NCBI GenBank assembly: GCA_002305755.1
Contig: DBQV01000027.1
Span: forward strand, 1 to 7,289
Direction of reading: 5' to 3'
DNA: 7,289 bases
DNA from: Christensenella sp. UBA1385
GTDB taxonomy: Bacteria; Bacillota; Clostridia; Christensenellales; Aristaeellaceae
Shown: piece by piece, positions 1-4,609 of the stretch
Position numbering within the stretch: position 1 is the first letter of the stretch
Layout of the letters: the number at the start of each line of letters is the position of its first letter
Program-made: the position numbers and the translations under genes
The notes under the pieces: model-generated
Seen by the model: the letters and a program-made list of their open reading frames with translations, nothing else
Databases searched by the model: none
Told to the model about the DNA's origin: nothing

Positions 1-617
1 TCGATATGCCAGCCCGGCCTGCCCGGGCCCCAGGGCGAGTCCCAGGCGGGTTCCCCCGGCTTCTTGGCCTTCCACAGCGCGAAGTCCAGCGGCGCGCGCT
101 TGTGCTCCCCCGGCTCGACGCGCGCGCCCGACTCGAGGTTTTGGAGCGGCTGGCCGCTCAGTTTCCCGTACCCGGCGAAGCTGCTCACCGAATAATACAC
201 ATCGCCGCTCGATTGGTAGGCGTGCCCGTTTTCGACGAGCCTCGCTATCATGGCGATGATGTCCCCGATATGCTCCGTTGCGCGGGGGCTGTGGGTCGGG
301 CGCGAGACGCCCAGCGCGTCCGCGTCCGTGTAGTATTCCTTTATAAAGCGGTCGGCGAGCTCGGCGACCGTGATCCCCTCTTCGTTCGCCCGGTTTATCA
401 TCTTGTCGTCGATGTCGGTGAAGTTCTGCACGTAGGTCACGTCGTACCCCCTGTACTCCAGGTACCGGCGGAGCGCGTCGAAGATGATGAACGGCCGCGC
501 GTTCCCTATATGGAAATAATTATATACCGTGGGCCCGCAGGCGTACATGCCCACTTTCCCGGCCTTTACGGGAACGAACTCTTCCTTTTTGCGTGTCAGC
601 GTGTTGTATATCCGCAT
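1..617 (-). CDS. cysS: Cysteinyl-tRNA synthetase, N-terminal part (cut by window edge)
   Basis: Class I aminoacyl-tRNA synthetase that activates cysteine with ATP and charges tRNA-Cys in the cytoplasm. About 205 codons are visible; the 3' part lies outside the window. The start MRIYNTLTRKKEEF is typical of the family. The ACGPTVY motif follows, with the zinc-ligand cysteine at about residue 27. The HIGN form of the class I HIGH signature is at about 36-39, then NARPF and the FTDIDDK block at about 66-72. The last visible residues, GRPGWHIE, match the conserved segment just before the second zinc-ligand cysteine. ATG is at 617-615. A GGAG Shine-Dalgarno (630-627) overlaps the end of cysE, whose stop lies 6 bp upstream, so the two genes are cotranscribed and probably translationally coupled. 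Expression should depend on the T-box upstream of cysE. No frameshift is seen. Confidence 0.96.
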   Translation of the reverse strand, partial: MRIYNTLTRKKEEFVPVKAGKVGMYACGPTVYNYFHIGNARPFIIFDALRRYLEYRGYDVTYVQNFTDIDDKMINRANEEGITVAELADRFIKEYYTDADALGVSRPTHSPRATEHIGDIIAMIARLVENGHAYQSSGDVYYSVSSFAGYGKLSGQPLQNLESGARVEPGEHKRAPLDFALWKAKKPGEPAWDSPWGPGRPGWHI

Positions 618-623
618 CCTTCG

Positions 624-1442
624 TTACTCCTTCGCTTCGTTGTTGCTGTCGATAGACGCCTCGAGCCGGCTGATGCGCAGCGCCAGCCTCTGTATTTCCT
701 GCGCCACCGGGTCGGGCAGGTGCACCTGGTCCAGGTCGACCTCCTCAGCCGCCGCTTTCTCCCGGGGAACCGTCCCTTCCGCTTCCGCGTCCGGTCCGGC
801 GCCGGCCCTCAGCCTGCACGGGCAGGCCGCGTCCTTTTCGTCGGCGCAGGCCTCTTTCCTGCCGCACGGGGGCGCCGCCCCCGGCTCCTTCAGGCACAAA
901 AGCTCGCCGTCCGGCCCGACCGGGCAGCCGTGTTTGCGCACGACGCGGCCGGGGATGCCGACCACCGTGCAGTCCGGCGGGACCTCCTTGAGCACAACGG
1001 CCCCAGCCCCTATCTTGCTCCGAGCGCCCACCGTGAACGGACCGAGGACCTTCGCCCCGCTGGCAACGACCACGCTGTCCCCGATGGTGGGGTGGCGCTT
1101 GCCGGTCTCCTTCCCGGTCCCGCCCAGCGTCGTCCCCTGGTAGAGCGTGACGTTTTGCCCGATCTCGGTCGTCTCTCCGATCACGACGCCCATGCCGTGG
1201 TCGATCACGAAACCCGGCCCGATCTTGGCCCCCGGATGTATCTCGATCCCGGTGAAAAAGCGGGTGAGCGTCGAAATGATCCGCGCTATCAGCTTCAGGC
1301 GGAGCTTCCAGAACACGTGCGCGATTCGATACCATATTATGGCATGAACTCCCGGATAACACAACAGCACCTCGAGGAGATGGCGCGCTGCGGGGTCCCT
1401 CTGCTTCATCGCCTTTATATCCTTTGCAAGGTAGCGTAACAT
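624..1442 (-). CDS. cysE: Serine O-acetyltransferase with a Cys-rich C-terminal insertion
   Basis: Transfers acetyl from acetyl-CoA to L-serine to give O-acetylserine, the first committed step of cysteine synthesis (cytoplasmic). The N-terminal helical domain (1-65; QRDPAAR, CYPGVHAIIWYRIAH) is followed by a left-handed beta-helix of hexapeptide repeats (about 66-165). Expected catalytic histidines sit in DHGMGVVIGE (H82) and GKRHPTIGD (H117); GIPGRVV closes the helix. At 272 aa it is about 55 residues longer than B. subtilis CysE as I recall it. The extra length lies between GRVV (168) and the conserved LPDPVA tail (242-247) and carries six cysteines (172, 183, 193, 199, 207, 209). The tail (about 244-264) could form a coiled coil. 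It ends in KE, so the C-terminal isoleucine used to dock CysK in E. coli is absent. Start ATG 1442-1440; a GAGGGG Shine-Dalgarno lies 11 nt upstream. An out-of-frame ATG (1449-1447) lies closer to that site. Confidence 0.95.
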   Translation of the reverse strand: MLRYLAKDIKAMKQRDPAARHLLEVLLCYPGVHAIIWYRIAHVFWKLRLKLIARIISTLTRFFTGIEIHPGAKIGPGFVIDHGMGVVIGETTEIGQNVTLYQGTTLGGTGKETGKRHPTIGDSVVVASGAKVLGPFTVGARSKIGAGAVVLKEVPPDCTVVGIPGRVVRKHGCPVGPDGELLCLKEPGAAPPCGRKEACADEKDAACPCRLRAGAGPDAEAEGTVPREKAAAEEVDLDQVHLPDPVAQEIQRLALRISRLEASIDSNNEAKE

Positions 1443-1463
1443 AACACATCTTTCCCCTCAATA

Positions 1464-1500
1464 TAAAAAATGCGCCATCCGTCCAGAGACGAATTGGCGC
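1464..1500 (-). terminator. T-box intrinsic terminator (attenuator) before cysE
   Basis: On the minus strand GCGCCA (1500-1495) pairs with TGGCGC (1477-1472). The helix continues with TTCGTC (1493-1488) against GACGGA (1483-1478). This leaves one bulged A, a TCTG loop and a T tract (1470-1465). Its 5' arm and loop contain the bases (1491-1484) needed for the antiterminator, so the two folds exclude each other. It may also stop read-through from the upstream glycosyltransferase gene, which has no terminator of its own. Confidence 0.9.
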
Positions 1501-1668
1501 TCGCGTTTCCACTCTGATTGGGCCTTCCATCAAAGGCTCCCTCTCAAAGGCCTTAACGCGGCGAACGTGCACTTCATAAATGCAAGGCTGGGGTGCGCAC
1601 CGGGCCCTTTCGCGCAGATGAGCGGGCTCTCAGCCTGGTCGGCCTGCTCTCTCTTCTATCGCGCGGTC
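1464..1668 (-). ncRNA. T-box riboswitch (tRNA-Cys) in the cysE-cysS leader
   Basis: Leader RNA that senses uncharged tRNA and antiterminates. Read on the minus strand, the T-box core is AGAGTGGAAACGCG (1515-1502), a variant of the canonical AGGGTGGNACCGCG. Its bulge UGGAAAC (1511-1505) begins UGGA. This can pair with UCCA, fitting the U73 discriminator of bacterial tRNA-Cys. Antiterminator pairing is visible: CAGAG (1516-1512) with CUCUG (1488-1484), and GCG (1504-1502) with CGU (1491-1489). The competing terminator is at 1464-1500. The best specifier is UGC (1571-1569, cysteine) followed by A, on the 3' side of the presumed Stem I. The GCTGAGAGCCCG stretch upstream resembles Stem I motifs. 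A linker helix GGCCUU (1552-1547)/AAGGCC (1526-1521) precedes the T-box. The 5' limit is approximate because I could not resolve the base of Stem I. cysES T-boxes are established in Bacillus; tRNA-Cys specificity here is read from the specifier and bulge. Confidence 0.9.
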
Positions 1669-1719
1669 AGTGCAGGGCCTTTTTCACCCTTTACCGCCGT
1701 AACTTATGTCGTTTGGTCC

Positions 1720-1749
1720 ATTATACCGAAACGGGGGCCCGGCTGTCAA
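1720..1749 (-). promoter_or_regulatory. Sigma-A promoter of the cysE-cysS operon
   Basis: Perfect consensus boxes on the minus strand: TTGACA at 1749-1744 and TATAAT at 1725-1720 with an 18-bp spacer. Transcription should start near 1713, giving a leader of about 270 nt, as expected for a T-box gene. The -35 box directly abuts the TGA stop (1752-1750) of the upstream glycosyltransferase gene. Confidence 0.9.
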
Positions 1750-2898
1750 TCACCTGGCCTTCCTCCAGCATCCCGAAACGTTCATCCGGCCGCCGGGCAC
1801 CGCGCGCACCAGCCACTCGGCAAGGGCCCTGCCTCCGTTTTCACAGCCGCAGACCCGCTGCATCCGGTGCATCTGTTGGAGCCGCTGCGGGTCCCCGAAC
1901 AGCGCGCGCACTGCTTTGTCGAGCGAAAGGTTCCTGCCGGCCGCCAGCGCCATCGAGTTGCTGAGCAGATAGCGCAGGTTCCGCTCCTCCACGCCCGGTA
2001 TCGGGGCGGTCAGGATCATCGGGAGGCCCTTGGCGATGCACTCGGACACCGTAAGCCCGCCCGGCTTGGTGAACACGCAGTCGGAGGCATCCATGAACGC
2101 CTCGACGTTGTTTACGTACCCGAAGACGTAGGTGTTGGAGGCTTTCTCCTTATCGAGCCTTCTTTTGAGCGCCTTGTTCGAACCGCAGATCACCAGTATC
2201 TGGTAATCGCCCTGCAGGTTGCGAAGCTCCCTGAGGCCTTCCTCCACGTGCCCGAACCCCATCGATCCGCCGATCATCAGCAGGGTGGGCTTGTCTTCGA
2301 GGCCGAGCAGTTCTCTCGCCCTGCCCTTGTCAGTCCGCTCGCCGAAACGCCTGTGCACGGGGATGCCCATCGGCAGGACGAACCGGACGTCGAACCCGCG
2401 TTTTAGCGCCTGGCTGAGCATCTGGCTGCTGGCGACGACGAGGTAGTCGGGGTTGGCGTCCTCCCAGTAGGGGTGTATCGCGAAATCCGTGTTGATCCCC
2501 ACGATGGGGATGCGCCTGATCTTCCCCTTCTCCCTGGCGTGGTTCATGATGCCGGCCGCGAGCAGGTGCGTGCACACCACCACGTCCGGGTCGTATTTCA
2601 AAATGTATTTTTCCAGCTTTTTGTACAAAAGAGGCGCGTACAGGTCCGTGCTCGGCGTCCTGTTCTTCCTTGCGAGGTTTTTTTCGGCCGAGTTGTAGAT
2701 GAGCGCGTTCATCTTCGGGGTCAGCTTCCCGATGTAGAGGTAACCCTTGTCCAGGGACGTGCCTACGACCGGGCTGATGTATTTGAGCGTGTTGAGCATC
2801 GTGCATTCGACGCCGAGTTCCTCAAGATAGCTCATCAGTCCCAGGCCGGTCGTGTTGTGCCCCTGGCCGGCCGTTACCGAAAGAACCAGAACCTTCAT
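1750..2898 (-). CDS. GT-B glycosyltransferase, UgtP/MGDG-synthase type
   Basis: Probable diacylglycerol glycosyltransferase, moving a hexose from a UDP-sugar to diacylglycerol at the inner membrane face to make glycolipids (lipoteichoic-acid anchors in many Bacillota). N-terminal MGDG-synthase-like domain (about 1-170): VTAGQGHN at 8-15, the long LNTLKYISPVVG region, and NTDFAIHPYW (136-145), as in the UgtP family. C-terminal GT28 donor domain (about 200-355): IGGSMGFGH (209-217), FGYVNN (259-264), and the UDP-sugar loop TKPGGLTVSECIAKGLP (277-293). The 382-aa length is normal for the family. The last 20 or so residues (GGRMNVSGCWRKAR) look non-conserved. There is no signal peptide or membrane span, fitting a peripheral enzyme. 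The ATG at 2898-2896 is preceded by a purine-rich GGGGGG-CGGAGG stretch. It is transcribed divergently from murG. Sugar specificity and processivity cannot be read from the sequence; MurG itself is less likely because the N-terminal domain differs. Confidence 0.87.
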   Translation of the reverse strand: MKVLVLSVTAGQGHNTTGLGLMSYLEELGVECTMLNTLKYISPVVGTSLDKGYLYIGKLTPKMNALIYNSAEKNLARKNRTPSTDLYAPLLYKKLEKYILKYDPDVVVCTHLLAAGIMNHAREKGKIRRIPIVGINTDFAIHPYWEDANPDYLVVASSQMLSQALKRGFDVRFVLPMGIPVHRRFGERTDKGRARELLGLEDKPTLLMIGGSMGFGHVEEGLRELRNLQGDYQILVICGSNKALKRRLDKEKASNTYVFGYVNNVEAFMDASDCVFTKPGGLTVSECIAKGLPMILTAPIPGVEERNLRYLLSNSMALAAGRNLSLDKAVRALFGDPQRLQQMHRMQRVCGCENGGRALAEWLVRAVPGGRMNVSGCWRKAR

Positions 2899-2939
2899 CC
2901 TCCGCCCCCCTGTGGCTGTCTTTGCTTATTGAGACCGAA

Positions 2940-2956
2940 GCGGACACTTCGTCCGC
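2940..2956 (-). other. Small hairpin in the leader of the minus-strand glycosyltransferase
   Basis: GCGGAC and GTCCGC form a 6-bp stem with a 5-nt loop in the predicted 5' untranslated region, about 40 nt before the start codon. No T tract follows, so it is not a terminator. A role in RNA stability or translation is only possible. Confidence 0.4.
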
Positions 2957-2984
2957 GGCCGGTTCGCGTGCCCGTTATCACTAT

Positions 2985-3012
2985 ATTATCTTGTAACATA
3001 TCCGATATGCAA
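2985..3012 (-). promoter_or_regulatory. Candidate promoter of the minus-strand glycosyltransferase
   Basis: On the minus strand TTGCAT (3012-3007) and GATAAT (2990-2985) are separated by 16 bp, in the only AT-rich patch of the intergenic region. The inferred start is near 2978, giving a leader of about 80 nt. The -35 box overlaps the 13-bp palindrome at 2997-3009. Confidence 0.55.
2997..3009. promoter_or_regulatory. 13-bp palindrome, possible operator
   Basis: CATATC-C-GATATG is a perfect inverted repeat with 6-bp arms around one central base. It overlaps the -35 box of the minus-strand promoter and lies between the divergent genes. A dimeric repressor site is the natural reading, but no regulator is encoded nearby and I do not recognise the motif. 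Confidence 0.4.
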
Positions 3013-3058
3013 ATGCAAGGCGGCGGGCCTGTGACCGACGGGCACGCCCGGGCATAGG

Positions 3059-3080
3059 ATAAAGGGCGATGGTCCTTTAT
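3059..3080 (+). other. Hairpin upstream of the murG promoter
   Basis: ATAAAGG (3059-3065) and CCTTTAT (3074-3080) form a 7-bp stem with an 8-nt loop. The most upstream in-frame ATG of the murG reading frame (3079) lies in its 3' arm, one reason to prefer a later start. It overlaps the possible -35 region, so as DNA it could be an operator. Confidence 0.35.
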
Positions 3081-3104
3081 GCTGGCCGGAAATTGTGTTA
3101 AGAT
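3076..3104 (+). promoter_or_regulatory. Candidate extended -10 promoter of murG
   Basis: TGTTAAGAT (3096-3104) is an extended -10 element (TGn plus TAAGAT). A weak -35, TTTATG (3076-3081), lies 17 bp upstream. The inferred start near 3111 would leave a leader of about 20-30 nt before the GTG (3130) or TTG (3139) start codon. A weaker alternative is GTGACC (3031-3036) with TAGGAT (3055-3060), spaced 18 bp. Confidence 0.45.
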
Positions 3105-3138
3105 GGTAGCGTTATCAAGCGGTACGGGTGTGATAGGT

Positions 3139-4239
3139 TTGGCGAACAAGCGCATCGTGCTCACGGGAGGCGGTACGGCGGGGCATGTGATGCCCAATAT
3201 CGCCCTGATCCCGCGCCTGAAGGAGCTCGGGTACGAGATCCATTACATAGGCGGCGGCGCCGTCGAAAAAGAGCTGATACAGGCTGTCCCCGGGGTCACG
3301 TTCCACCGGATCAGCACCGGGAAACTCAGGCGGTATTTCAGCTTCAAGAATTTCACGGACCCTTTTCGCATCCTGCGCGGGGTCTGCCAGTCCCTTGGCA
3401 TCATTTCGCGCATCAAACCGAACGTCGCCTTTTCCAAGGGCGGGTTCGTGGGCGTCCCGGTCGTAATCGGCGCGCGCCTCAAGCGCGTGCCCATCATCCT
3501 GCACGAGTCGGACATGTCCGTCGGCCTCGCCAACCGTATCAGCGCGCCCTTTTCCGACGTCGTCTGCACCAGCTTCGAGCCCACGGCCGCAAAGATCAAA
3601 AAGCGCAAGGGCGTCTACACCGGCACGCCGATCCGCGAAAAACTCCAAAATGGGGACGCGGCGGCCGCTTTGCGCCTGTTCGGGTTCGAAGACCCAAATA
3701 AGCCCGTGCTCCTTTGCATGGGCGGGAGCCAGGGCGCCGTCGCCGTGAACAGGGTCCTTCGGGAGGCCCTGCCCCTTCTTTTACCGGACTTCAACGTCGT
3801 GCACCTCTGCGGGAAAGGGAACCTCGACCCGGGCCTCGCCGGCCGCCCGAGCTACCGCCAGCTCGAGTTCGCAGGCGCCGAACTCCCCGACATCTTCGCG
3901 CTCGCGGACGTGGCCGTATCCCGCGCGGGCGCAAACGCGGTCTTCGAACTGCTCTGCCTCGGCCTCCCCGCCCTGCTCGTGCCCCTGCCCTCGTCCGCCA
4001 GCCGCGGGGACCAGCTGCAAAACGCCGCCTATTTCGAAAAGCGCGGGTGCTTTAACGTGGTGCGGCAGGAAGACCTCACGCCCGCCGTCCTGCATGAAAA
4101 GATCGCCGGGCTCTACGCAAAGCGCGTTGAATACGCGGCGCGCATGCGTTCGGCCGGGATCGCGGACAGCCTGCAAAGGATCATCGCCATCATCGAAAAA
4201 CACGCACTGCCGTCGAGGCAAACTGCGCTTCGCTCGTAA
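3139..4239 (+). CDS. murG: MurG, lipid I N-acetylglucosaminyltransferase
   Basis: Adds GlcNAc from UDP-GlcNAc to undecaprenyl-PP-MurNAc-pentapeptide (lipid I) to make lipid II at the inner membrane face. GT-B fold. Residues are counted from TTG 3139 (366 aa). The N-terminal acceptor domain has LTGGGTAGHVMPN (8-20), TGKLRRYF (60-67), SKGGFVGVPVV (99-109) and HESD (122-125). The C-terminal donor domain has MGGSQGA (194-200), LCGKGNLD (223-230), SRAGANAVFEL (261-271) and RGDQLQNA (289-296). The pattern matches the stand-alone MurG of clostridia and the second MurG of the Bacillus cereus group more than the E. coli form. TTG is chosen because relatives begin just before (K/R)IVLTGGG, GGTG (3127-3130) lies 8 nt upstream, and the likely promoter would exclude the ATGs at 3079 and 3103. 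GTG at 3130 remains possible. No division or other mur genes are adjacent. The last dozen residues run into a repeat field and look non-conserved. Confidence 0.93.
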   Translation: MANKRIVLTGGGTAGHVMPNIALIPRLKELGYEIHYIGGGAVEKELIQAVPGVTFHRISTGKLRRYFSFKNFTDPFRILRGVCQSLGIISRIKPNVAFSKGGFVGVPVVIGARLKRVPIILHESDMSVGLANRISAPFSDVVCTSFEPTAAKIKKRKGVYTGTPIREKLQNGDAAAALRLFGFEDPNKPVLLCMGGSQGAVAVNRVLREALPLLLPDFNVVHLCGKGNLDPGLAGRPSYRQLEFAGAELPDIFALADVAVSRAGANAVFELLCLGLPALLVPLPSSASRGDQLQNAAYFEKRGCFNVVRQEDLTPAVLHEKIAGLYAKRVEYAARMRSAGIADSLQRIIAIIEKHALPSRQTALRS

Positions 4240-4371
4240 CCCCCTCTCCGCTTCGCGCTCCGGGGATTCATCGCTTCGCTCCGTTGCTTCCCCTCTTCCC
4301 CGCAAAGCTGCGCTTTGCGGGGTTTCAGTTCGGGCAAGGCTTTGCAAGGATTGTTCGTCGAAGGGCTTCGC
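4225..4371 (+). repeat. GCTTYGC short-repeat field downstream of murG
   Basis: An 8-mer (C/G)GCTT(C/T)GC occurs six times, starting at 4226, 4249, 4272, 4311, 4338 and 4364. The first three (CGCTTCGC) are spaced exactly 23 bp; the later ones are 26-39 bp apart. The first copy lies inside the murG reading frame and encodes part of its final ALRS. Open frames cross this field on both strands but have low-complexity composition and no family resemblance, so I treat it as non-coding intergenic repeat DNA. Confidence 0.55.
4298..4322 (+). terminator. Strong GC hairpin after murG, possible terminator
   Basis: CCCCGCAAAG (4298-4307) and CTTTGCGGGG (4313-4322) form a perfect 10-bp stem with a 5-nt loop, 59 bp past the murG stop. 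Only TTTC follows, so it would be a weak intrinsic terminator on the plus strand. It may instead be a palindromic unit of the surrounding repeat field. Confidence 0.5.
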
Positions 4372-4417
4372 AGGAGTTGGTTGGGTGGGGAGTTGCAGGT
4401 GTCTTCTATGCAAAATG

Positions 4418-4441
4418 AAAAACGCGCCAAATAGCGCGTTT
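4418..4441 (-). terminator. Second, downstream terminator of the minus-strand operon
   Basis: AAACGCGC (4420-4427) and GCGCGTTT (4434-4441) form an 8-bp stem with a 6-nt loop. On the minus strand the stem runs into five T residues (4422-4418), as in an intrinsic terminator. It sits about 90 bp beyond the stronger terminator at 4533-4559 and could be a backup. On the plus strand it is followed only by TTTCC. Confidence 0.6.
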
Positions 4442-4471
4442 CCAGCTGTCAAAAATGCCTACCAGCAGCGG

Positions 4472-4494
4472 GTGCGGGGGATGCACCCCCCCAC
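4472..4494. repeat. G/C-tract hairpin
   Basis: GTG-C-GGGGG (4472-4480) can pair with CCCCC-C-CAC (4486-4494) around an ATGCA loop, with one C-C mismatch. An alternative stem is GGGTGC (4470-4475) with GCACCC (4483-4488). It is part of a row of four hairpins in the convergent gap; function unknown. Confidence 0.4.
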
Positions 4495-4502
4495 TTTCAA
4501 TC

Positions 4503-4528
4503 CAATCTGACGCATGTGCGTCAGATTG
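4503..4528. repeat. Perfect 26-bp palindrome (12-bp arms, 2-bp centre)
   Basis: CAATCTGACGCA (4503-4514) is followed by TG and then its exact reverse complement (4517-4528). No T tract follows on either strand, so it is not a standard terminator. It lies between two terminator hairpins in the convergent gap. It could be a protein-binding site, an RNA-processing or stability hairpin, or the core of a small palindromic repeat. Confidence 0.6.
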
Positions 4529-4532
4529 ACGG

Positions 4533-4559
4533 AAAAAATGCCGTCCAAAACGGCATTTT
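4533..4559 (-). terminator. Main terminator of the minus-strand operon (possibly bidirectional)
   Basis: AAAATGCCGT (4535-4544) and ACGGCATTTT (4550-4559) form a 10-bp stem with a 5-nt loop. On the minus strand it ends in six T residues (4538-4533), 50 bp after the Nudix stop codon. The plus strand has four T residues at the other end, so weak bidirectional use is possible. GACGG (4528-4532) and CCGTC (4541-4545) form a competing stem. Confidence 0.8.
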
Positions 4560-4609
4560 AACCACACAATAAACCGTCGACAAACCGGCGCAAACGATTG
4601 CGTTGGCCG

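Larger units (their letters stand above)
2966..3047. repeat. Widely spaced 10-bp inverted repeat in the divergent region
   Basis: GCGTGCCCGT (2966-2975) and ACGGGCACGC (3038-3047) are exact reverse complements separated by 62 bp, about six helical turns. They enclose the minus-strand promoter and the small palindrome. This could be a pair of operator half-sites or looping sites. In a GC-rich genome a chance origin cannot be excluded. Confidence 0.4.

Noticed and set aside
6..1439. Long plus-strand open frame of 477 codons opposite cysS and cysE
   Set aside because: It is antisense to two clearly identified genes, crosses both of them, has Arg/Pro/Val-rich composition typical of GC-rich shadow frames and resembles no family.
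745..1572. Minus-strand open frame of 275 codons beginning inside the T-box
   Set aside because: It overlaps cysE in another frame and starts at a GTG covering the specifier. Its later residues are out-of-frame translation of the CysE beta-helix.
1567..2406. Plus-strand open frame over the T-box leader and the glycosyltransferase
   Set aside because: It is antisense to a well-supported enzyme gene and shows only shadow-frame composition.
3079..3138. Upstream starts for murG at ATG 3079 or ATG 3103
   Set aside because: 3079 lies in a hairpin and both precede the inferred transcription start. The added residues (MLAGNCVKMVALSSGTG) do not match the family N-terminus.
4225..4371. CRISPR-like array
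   Set aside because: The repeat is only 8 bp and spacing becomes irregular after the third copy. There are no spacers of uniform length and no cas genes.
4094..4510. Plus-strand open frame crossing the murG end and the convergent gap
   Set aside because: It starts inside murG in another frame, translates the GCTTYGC repeats into low-complexity sequence and runs through hairpins.
4418..4560. Insertion sequence or MITE ends
   Set aside because: The inverted repeats are local hairpins. I could not find matching terminal repeats with target-site duplications enclosing a unit.
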